64,000 nucleotides of DNA from Enoplosus armatus. Lineage: Eukaryota > Chordata > Actinopteri > Centrarchiformes > Enoplosidae. The notes under the pieces were generated by a model, which did not search any database, was not told where the DNA came from, and saw only the letters and a program-made list of their open reading frames with translations. The DNA lies in contig NC_092190.1 in assembly GCF_043641665.1 (NCBI RefSeq), positions 10,875,548-10,939,547 of the forward strand, read 5' to 3'. Below, in pieces: positions 57,514-64,000 of the stretch; the first letter of the stretch is position 1, and each line of letters opens with the position of its first letter. The position numbers and the translations under genes were made by a program.

Positions 57514-60500
57514 GTAAGAAATGTGAGATTATGTCTTCAAAAGCACAGTAGCCTAGATACTGACATGATATCGCCCTTAAGGTGGGTCCTGCTTGAATAC
57601 CTGATCTTGAAGCTCTGTGTTGAAAAGTTGGCATGTGGCTGCTGTTGTTACTCACTGGGTGTAGTCCCAGAAATTTAGTTTTGGTGCCAAATGAAGTTGC
57701 AGCAGTGCATAACTACTTTGAGCCAGCGACATAGATAGACACTTGCAAGGTCAAAACATGTCACCTCTGGACTCAGAGGCTGAGTGCAGGTGGAGGGCAT
57801 ACATCTGCCACAAATTTGTTGTGATTTTGATAAATTGGCTGATTTGTCTGGCCAGACGACAGAGACAAAATATGAGGAAAAAAGGGACATTTTTCACTAT
57901 AACGAGTAGAAAGGTCACTCAGGAAAAATGGCCATGGTAGGCCATAGTGGTAACAGGTAGCAGAGTGGTGGTGTTTGTGAAAAACAACTTCATTCAATGT
58001 CCAACAGATGTTTGCTGCATTTTATTTGCTGCATCAAGAGCAAAAAACAGCAACAATCACATCAGTAATACATAATATAGCTGTGTTGAGTTTTTAAGTT
58101 TATTCTTGACCACGAAAATAAAAAGTCAAAGGTCAATTTAGTAGCCGTTTTAGCGCTTTTGATCATATCACATCTTCAACGGTTCAAATTTCCTTTTTTT
58201 AATGTTTGCTTTTTTTTAAGCCAACGTGAACAAAATGGGAATTTGTGCATCTACAATTTCATAACAACTGAGAAATCTCCTTCTGCTGATGACTCTCTTG
58301 TGACATGATCGGAAACAGTGTTTTCAATGCCTAAAGGTACACAAAAAACAGCTATAACCTTGGTTATGTGACCCACCATGACATGAATATTCTTACACTT
58401 GCGACAACAGGTGAAATCAAGTAATGAACTTATCATAAAAAGCCACTGAAAGACTCTGTTACTGTAGTCTCAGCAAAGCATGCAGGCATTAGTGATACAG
58501 CCACACATTCCCATGCAATTGTCTCAAATATATTTTAGGAAATGCCTCTTTAAACAACAGTCAACATGTGCAAGATTCCCTTTAAAATATAGGCCAAGGA
58601 TATAATAAAGTGAATATGAACTTTTTACAGTTACATTTCCCTTTATGAAACTCCATCAGAGGGCAGTGTTGTTCCTTCCTAACACTGTTTGTAGAGTCTT
58701 TACCAAACTGAAGGATATGTATGCAGGAAGCATAATATTAAAAGAGGGAACGTCCCGAATAACATCAAACCACAGCTCCAAACCTGTTGACACATGAAAG
58801 TACATTTAACTTAAAAGAGAAAATTCAAGTCTAATTTCCAGACACTTTGGTGTGTGACAGAGCTGTATGCAGCCAGTTCTTGCCTAGTTTTAGTATTTGA
58901 CCCACGTTGGCTAAAACTATACAGAATATTAATAACCATATGGGCTTTATAACTTTCCCTGCCCCATTTATCTTAAAATCTGATGCTAGGTTTGGCCTCT
59001 CTCGCTCTGCTCCCCAACATACCTATTGTATACAGTGTGTAGACCAAGTGTGTAGTGTGTGTAATGGGCTGTGTGTAGACAAAGGGCTGTCGCTCTTGCT
59101 GCTGGAGTGGACATGAACAATACCTCGAGCCCCTTGGGCCACATTACACCGCAGAGACTCGCATAAAGGGACGAGAGAAGGAGCACAGGCAGCTTCTGAC
59201 TAATGGAGAGAGAAATCAAAGGGACAAGCAGGAGTTCATATCCACTGCCTGATCTCATGAAAACATTAAAGCCATCTTTTGGTAATGTGCAAAGCCAGAG
59301 CAGCATGTCAAAACACAATAGTTATATATATTACCATTTGACTAAATTAAGTGACAAAAAAGGCCAATTGCGCTTACAGGCACTACTGATGTAAACCAGC
59401 CTTTAACAGCATCAGAAAATATAGGTTTTCATTTCAAAATGTTTTTATTATTATTAATTAAATCATGTTGACAATCCCAAAACACTGAGCCAAAACTACT
59501 TGTTTCTTTCTTGCCTTTTAAAATAGAGATTTGTAGAACTGTTCTGAAATTTTTGGACTTGGACTGGGGGCTGCTGACATTAAGACAATCATACAAAGCT
59601 AACAAAGCATACACGTGTTGGAAAATATTTAAAAAAGTGTATGTGGCCCATTCTCATGGCCACTTTCACCTACAGCACAAGTTCATCACTGCTAAATGGA
59701 ATTATACTACAAGTAACTACAAAGTTGTTTCTTTTATACTTTCACATTACTGACTCATTTGCATGTGCATTTATGTGCGTGTGCCCAGAGAGGAAGCAGA
59801 TGGATGGTCATAATATGGTTGTTTTGGTTTATCTGGAGAAACACCTGCACCATCCAGAGGGAGAGAAACCCCAGCAGACCTCACCCATGTGGTAGAGGAA
59901 CAGCTTGTGTGCAAGCTTCCCTTAACGGCTTTCAAATAAAAAATGAGCAATCAAAAAAGAAATAAAACTACTTGCAAAATGCTTTCAGAAGACACATTTT
60001 AAGATGAAATCTAATAAGGCCTACAAATCAGATTTTCTATGGAAGCTCCGAGAGGAGATTTTCTGTTTCTGATCTAAATTGTTTTCTCTCCTGTGTTTAT
60101 GACTTAGGAACAGGTGGGAAAAAAGGGTTTTGCGAGATGAAAAAGGTTTTCCAGGATAATCTTCCCTTTTTCTGTGAAAACAGGAGGTTTAGGCAGGTGA
60201 AATCTTTTACATTTTTTTTGTGTTTGTTGTTGTAATACAAATTCAGGCCACAAGAGGTTAAAGTGCACCACTACCCCAAATAGGATTGAATAGGACTAAA
60301 AGCATTCATGTTTTGCCTTCTAAACACAAAGTACATACTGTATATTTTTCTTTGCTAGGCAAAAGAAAGACATGACAGTAATGTTGCATGATTTACTACC
60401 ACACAATAAACAGCATGCACCTTGTGTTTCGAGCTTTTTCACCTGCCAAAACCTTTTTCCCACCTGTTTTCACAGGAACTTAGAAAGATTATCCTTGCTG

Positions 60501-61042
60501 AAACTTTTCTTTTAATCACCAGTTCACCAGAATCTCTTTCTCACTTGCCTCTGTGGGTATCAAACAGGTTTCTTTCTTTACATTTTTTAGCTGTCATAGT
60601 TTATTTTCAACATAGGGATTGGAAACGCAATTTCAGCTGCAACTGAATCCCACATAGTGAAAGCACACAAAAGTCTGGTAGACTATTTTTTGTATTATTG
60701 AAATAAATATATTTACAAATTGGTGCAAACAGGAAACAAAGTCACAACAGATTGAAGTAAGCTTTCAAAATACCTCTATCCTTTCCATCCTTTTGATGAA
60801 AATCTTGCAACTGTTTCCATGATGAGAAAATCATTGATATTCCCATAATAATCTCAGGATGCACAGTGGTCAGCAGTGTGTTTGTGTACAGTTACTCCAT
60901 TAGTTTAATATAACCTTACAACCCCACATATACATGGCATTCTTCAAATCTTGTGGTAGCCTATCAGTATCCTTTATCATTCTGCTGTCATGGCAGTCAA
61001 CAGTCACCCTGCCTCAGTCCGCCTCCTGTTGGTCCTCGCGGC
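57514..61042. other. Region between the orphan exon and nhlh2
   Basis: AT-rich; ORFs of 60-110 codons have no recognisable domains or splice support. The part below about 61042 includes the nhlh2 3'UTR. A minus-strand AATAAA lies at 60605-60600. Confidence 0.5.
60600..60605 (-). terminator. Candidate nhlh2 poly(A) signal
   Basis: AATAAA on the minus strand about 440 bp after the nhlh2 stop. Other sites are possible. Confidence 0.3.
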
Positions 61043-61417
61043 CTAAACATCCAGCACGTGGTTGAGGTAGGAGATGTAACAAATCGCGAGTCGCAGGATC
61101 TCAATCTTGGACAACTTCTTGTCCGGTGGGAGCGTTGGGAGCAGTTTTCTCAGCTCTGCAAAAGCCACGTTGAAGGCCACGACACGGATGCGCTCCCTGG
61201 TGGCGTGCGCGGATCGATATTTAGGTGTCGCGCGCCTCCTCCGCCTCTTCTCCTCCCTGCTGAGAGCGGGCACGTGCACGGAGCGCGCCTTGCCCTCTCC
61301 GTCCGCGGGTTCGGCCTGCACGGACCCACACTGCACGTTGAAAGTGTCCAGAAGAGTCTCCGTGTCCGTTTGTCCCCAGGGCAGGTTGGACTCGGGCTGG
61401 TCCGGACTGAGCATCAT
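61043..61417 (-). CDS. nhlh2: NHLH2 (HEN2) bHLH transcription factor
   Basis: Class II bHLH factor of neurons and neuroendocrine cells that binds E-boxes with E-protein partners. 124 aa (human 135), whole CDS in one exon. Starts MMLSPDQ as in human NHLH2; acidic variable region to about residue 50; [20 protein letters not shown] and TRERIRV basic region at about 53-79; helix 1, loop [15 protein letters not shown] and helix 2 to the C-terminal LNHVLDV, which ends the protein exactly as in mammals. Residues 80 and 84 are Val where mammalian NHLH1 and NHLH2 have Glu and Leu. The first of two adjacent ATGs was taken as start. NHLH1 shares the C-terminal domain, but the N-terminus and the vangl1 neighbourhood favour NHLH2. 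Confidence 0.95.
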   Translation of the reverse strand: MMLSPDQPESNLPWGQTDTETLLDTFNVQCGSVQAEPADGEGKARSVHVPALSREEKRRRRRATPKYRSAHATRERIRVVAFNVAFAELRKLLPTLPPDKKLSKIEILRLAICYISYLNHVLDV

Positions 61418-61442
61418 GCTTCTTTCCTCAGACCGATAAGAT

Positions 61443-62355
61443 CCTGAAGAAAAATACTAGAAGTCTGTAGAAATACATCCAGGGATGTTTGACATGATTC
61501 TGTTTAATGACTAATTGCCAGCAATTGGGAGAAATACAATGACACAATATTAAGCAAGGAAAGGCAATTTTATTTCATACACTAAAACTCTTGTGCTCAT
61601 CTTCAGTAGATGGAGGATCTCAAGCGTGATGGGCTGCTTCTAAAAGTACAGTTGTAGTTGCTGTGTGTCGCTCTTTTGATAGTCAGATTTATGTTTTTCT
61701 GAGGTCAAATTGTAAAACTTGGCCAAAGACAAAGGACTCCTAAATACGAGGGGCTCGTGCTGCCCCCTCGTGGCGGATCTATGTGTTTGCTGCCAGCAGA
61801 GGTCGGCGCTGTCCGAGGTGCTGAAAACAACATCAAGACAAAAAACAGATGAGACTTATCAAGTCATTAAGTGCAACCACGAATATTTAAAATTCATTTT
61901 GTGGTCTCAAAAACAATTGAAGACTCCAAATAACAAGCATTAGTGATGTGAACATCGTGTCCTGCTTGGTGAAATTACTTCATCTACGCTGGAAATGGAC
62001 GGAATTGCAACACTTTTTGGTATTTTCCCTTTTTGTTTAAGGAAAATACATTTTTTATAACCCATTACCGACTCACGATATCTGTTTCTCTTCTTCTGAA
62101 CTACTTGTTCAGCAGATGAGCTGCCTGTTTGAACGAGCAGGAGTAGCTTGAATACTAGGATTTATTTTCTATATTCTTCGTTTGAATTTCATTATATTAT
62201 ATATCATAGCTTATATTATATCATATCAAGCTTTAGCTAAACTTTTAACCAGATTTTACGCGCCCAATCAAGCAAATAGAAGAACAGCTCAAACCTTTGA
62301 AACTGCGCAGTTGAGCAACGACTGATAAGTAAACAACATTGCATTTTAACTTACC
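61443..62355 (-). other. nhlh2: Probable nhlh2 leader intron
   Basis: Minus-strand acceptor TTTTCTTCAG precedes the leader 25 nt before the ATG (exon begins 61442-61443), and a strong donor CGAG|GTAAGT lies at 62354. No exon is supported inside. Confidence 0.5.
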
Positions 62356-62700
62356 TCGCGCATTCAAGAAAACAGATCCCGCCTGATAGAGGAATCTATC
62401 TCACATGTTAAAGCTGCTCAGTGCGGGTCCCAGCAGGTGAAGTTATCTCCATGCCGTCTTGGTTTTTATTTAGTCGAGTCGAACTAAAGAGCTGAAGGCA
62501 GGACGCGGGTTTAGGTTTGCCCTCGTGTGAAAAGGCGACGCGGTGCCGCTCGTCCTCCTCCCTGTCCGTCATGGTGTCAGGCGCACATCACATCCTTCAG
62601 TAAGTGACAACCTCGCCTGTTCGCCCCCCGTAGAAGTGGAGCGAGGAGACGACACGCGTTGTTGTCCAAACCTCTTCTCTTCTCTCACTTTCAGATGAGA
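62356..62700 (-). promoter_or_regulatory. nhlh2: Probable nhlh2 noncoding first exon and promoter
   Basis: GC/CpG-rich (especially 62450-62660) compared with its surroundings and ends with the GTAAGT donor. Transcription start not located. Confidence 0.45.
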
Positions 62701-64000
62701 CGCGCCAACACGCAGTGCAGAGCTTTATGAGTTAGATGTGTTTTGAGGTGCTGACGTTTAAAAGGTTACAACCCTGTGAACTTATTAGCAGCCTTGTTGT
62801 CGATGAAATAAATTGATTATGGTCTACTAGACGTGAACATACTTCCATGACGCCATTTTCCCCTGGATTTCCTGTTAGTATAAGGTCAAGTGAGCACCTG
62901 TGTGTCTAAATAAAAAGAAACCCCAGTGAAATTTGTCTTGTAGTCTCATCGCCAAAACAAATTGCCGCCTAGTCTGCCTGTTAAAACTGGAACAATAAAA
63001 CCAGGGACAGCTCATTGTTGCCTTTGACCGAAGATCTGAAGTCATATCTGTGAAGCCTGAGCTGCTGAGGAGAGTTTTAAAAGCCCAAATGGGCCTGTAG
63101 ATAACTGGGATCCTGTAAACCACGATGCACAACATTTGGTTTGGTCATAAACTGTTAATTTCACCAGAGCACATGCTTTGCCATTTGGAGCACTTTAATA
63201 GGCCCAGTGCTGAAAGAGATACAGGGTGAGGGATAAGCAGTCTGTGTGAGGGCTGAAAGTCAAAAAGCTAATTTAACCAAGCAAGTTTAATAAAGGCCAC
63301 TCAATCTGGTGCCTTTTTATTGCAACATATGTACAGTATGTATGTACAAAAGCCTGATATTGTGGTTCAGTTTGTGTTTATAGGCTGGTGTGTGGTAGGT
63401 GTGGTGGCATTTTAGACTCTTGGAGGGAAATGTCAGTGCTAATCATTACTAACATAATCATTGTGAGTAAATCACCAAAGGGCCTCAGCCTCTGTACCGA
63501 TGGTGGAAAATGTCTCCTCAGACACTGTCAGAAATGGCACCATAAACGCTCAGCAGGGATCCTGTGTGATTATTGAGAAGGCTTTGGCATATGGCTAACA
63601 TCATTAACGTCCCCTCTCCTAGACGTGACCGTTTCTGTCTTGTCGAATTGGGAAATATCATCCTGGATACGCTGCTCGTCGCAGGACGATTCTCAGAATT
63701 GTTGTTAGCAAACATTAATATTTGCACACCCTTCTCAGTGATGACCTGATTGATTCGAGGGCAGGAAATGCATCCTGTACTTAGCATTTCTTCAGCCTGG
63801 TTATACTTAATGTAGCTGTTCCATTGATTTGGATATGGGATGTATATTGAGGTATTTGGAGTGCACATTGTCTCAAACACTTTCATTTCCACTGACTGTA
63901 AGATCACATGTAGACTCTTGGAAAAAAGTGAAAACAGCAATGGTGAAAAAGAGACACGTCCTTATTTAGGGATGTATATGATATTCAGGAGGATGCCATG
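62701..64000. other. Upstream of nhlh2
   Basis: No gene supported. A 140-codon minus ORF (63518-63940) lacks a domain or splice context. The block may hold regulatory DNA, but this cannot be judged from one sequence. Confidence 0.45.

Noticed and set aside
58986..59318. 110-codon minus-strand ORF downstream of the orphan exon
   Set aside because: Considered as a possible exon of the divergent gene but it is on the wrong strand and has no homology I recognise.
60953..61447. 164-codon plus-strand ORF opposite nhlh2
   Set aside because: Shadow of the GC-rich nhlh2 coding exon on the other strand.
63518..63940. 140-codon minus-strand ORF near the right edge
   Set aside because: Low-complexity-free but with no recognisable domain, codon bias or exon borders; probably chance.

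Overview
The window is vertebrate nuclear DNA and almost certainly from a ray-finned (teleost) fish. Evidence is short introns with canonical GT/AG borders, about 40% GC, many long dinucleotide microsatellites, and several interspersed repeats typical of teleosts. The gene products are clear orthologues of human proteins. It looks percomorph-like, but I cannot name the species. Exon borders were set by hand from reading frame, splice consensus and recalled human homologues; no alignment was run.

Layout: (1) about 0.3-7.7 kb, minus strand: the 5' part of dop1b (first 452 codons, ten coding exons, running off the left edge), with a short second 5'UTR exon and a probable first exon near 7.4 kb. 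(2) 7.7-14.3 kb: intergenic, with a probable regulatory block at 12.4-14.2 kb holding four NFAT5/TonE-type sites. (3) 14.3-20.3 kb, plus strand: slc5a3 (myo-inositol cotransporter), with one noncoding first exon, a 1.5 kb intron and an intronless 711-codon CDS. (4) 20.3-27.2 kb: mostly repeat-bearing intergenic DNA. (5) 27.2-27.6 kb, plus: kcne2, one coding exon. (6) 29.3-34.35 kb, plus: complete casq2, 11 exons, about 432 aa with an unusually long Asp-rich tail. (7) 34.4-56.7 kb, minus: vangl1, eight coding exons plus a probable noncoding exon 1, 542 aa, ending in the PDZ ligand ETSV. (8) 57.0-57.5 kb: a CCAAT-box promoter and an orphan 14-codon first exon on the plus strand. (9) 61.0-62.7 kb, minus: nhlh2 (bHLH factor), one coding exon plus a probable noncoding first exon. 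The remainder to 64 kb is nhlh2 upstream DNA.

The genes form two blocks. dop1b-slc5a3-kcne2 corresponds to human 21q22, and casq2-vangl1-nhlh2 to human 1p13. They meet between kcne2 and casq2, only 1.7 kb apart on the same strand, which places two cardiac-rhythm genes side by side. There is no operon-like cooperation. Functions are endosome-Golgi traffic (dop1b), osmolyte uptake (slc5a3), K+ channel modulation (kcne2), sarcoplasmic reticulum Ca2+ buffering (casq2), planar cell polarity (vangl1) and neuronal transcription (nhlh2).

I found no tRNA, rRNA, CRISPR array, intact retroelement ORF or viral gene. The more interesting signals are in gene regulation: the TonE cluster, upstream ORFs in three genes, TG repeats abutting two splice acceptors, and an unidentified divergent promoter.
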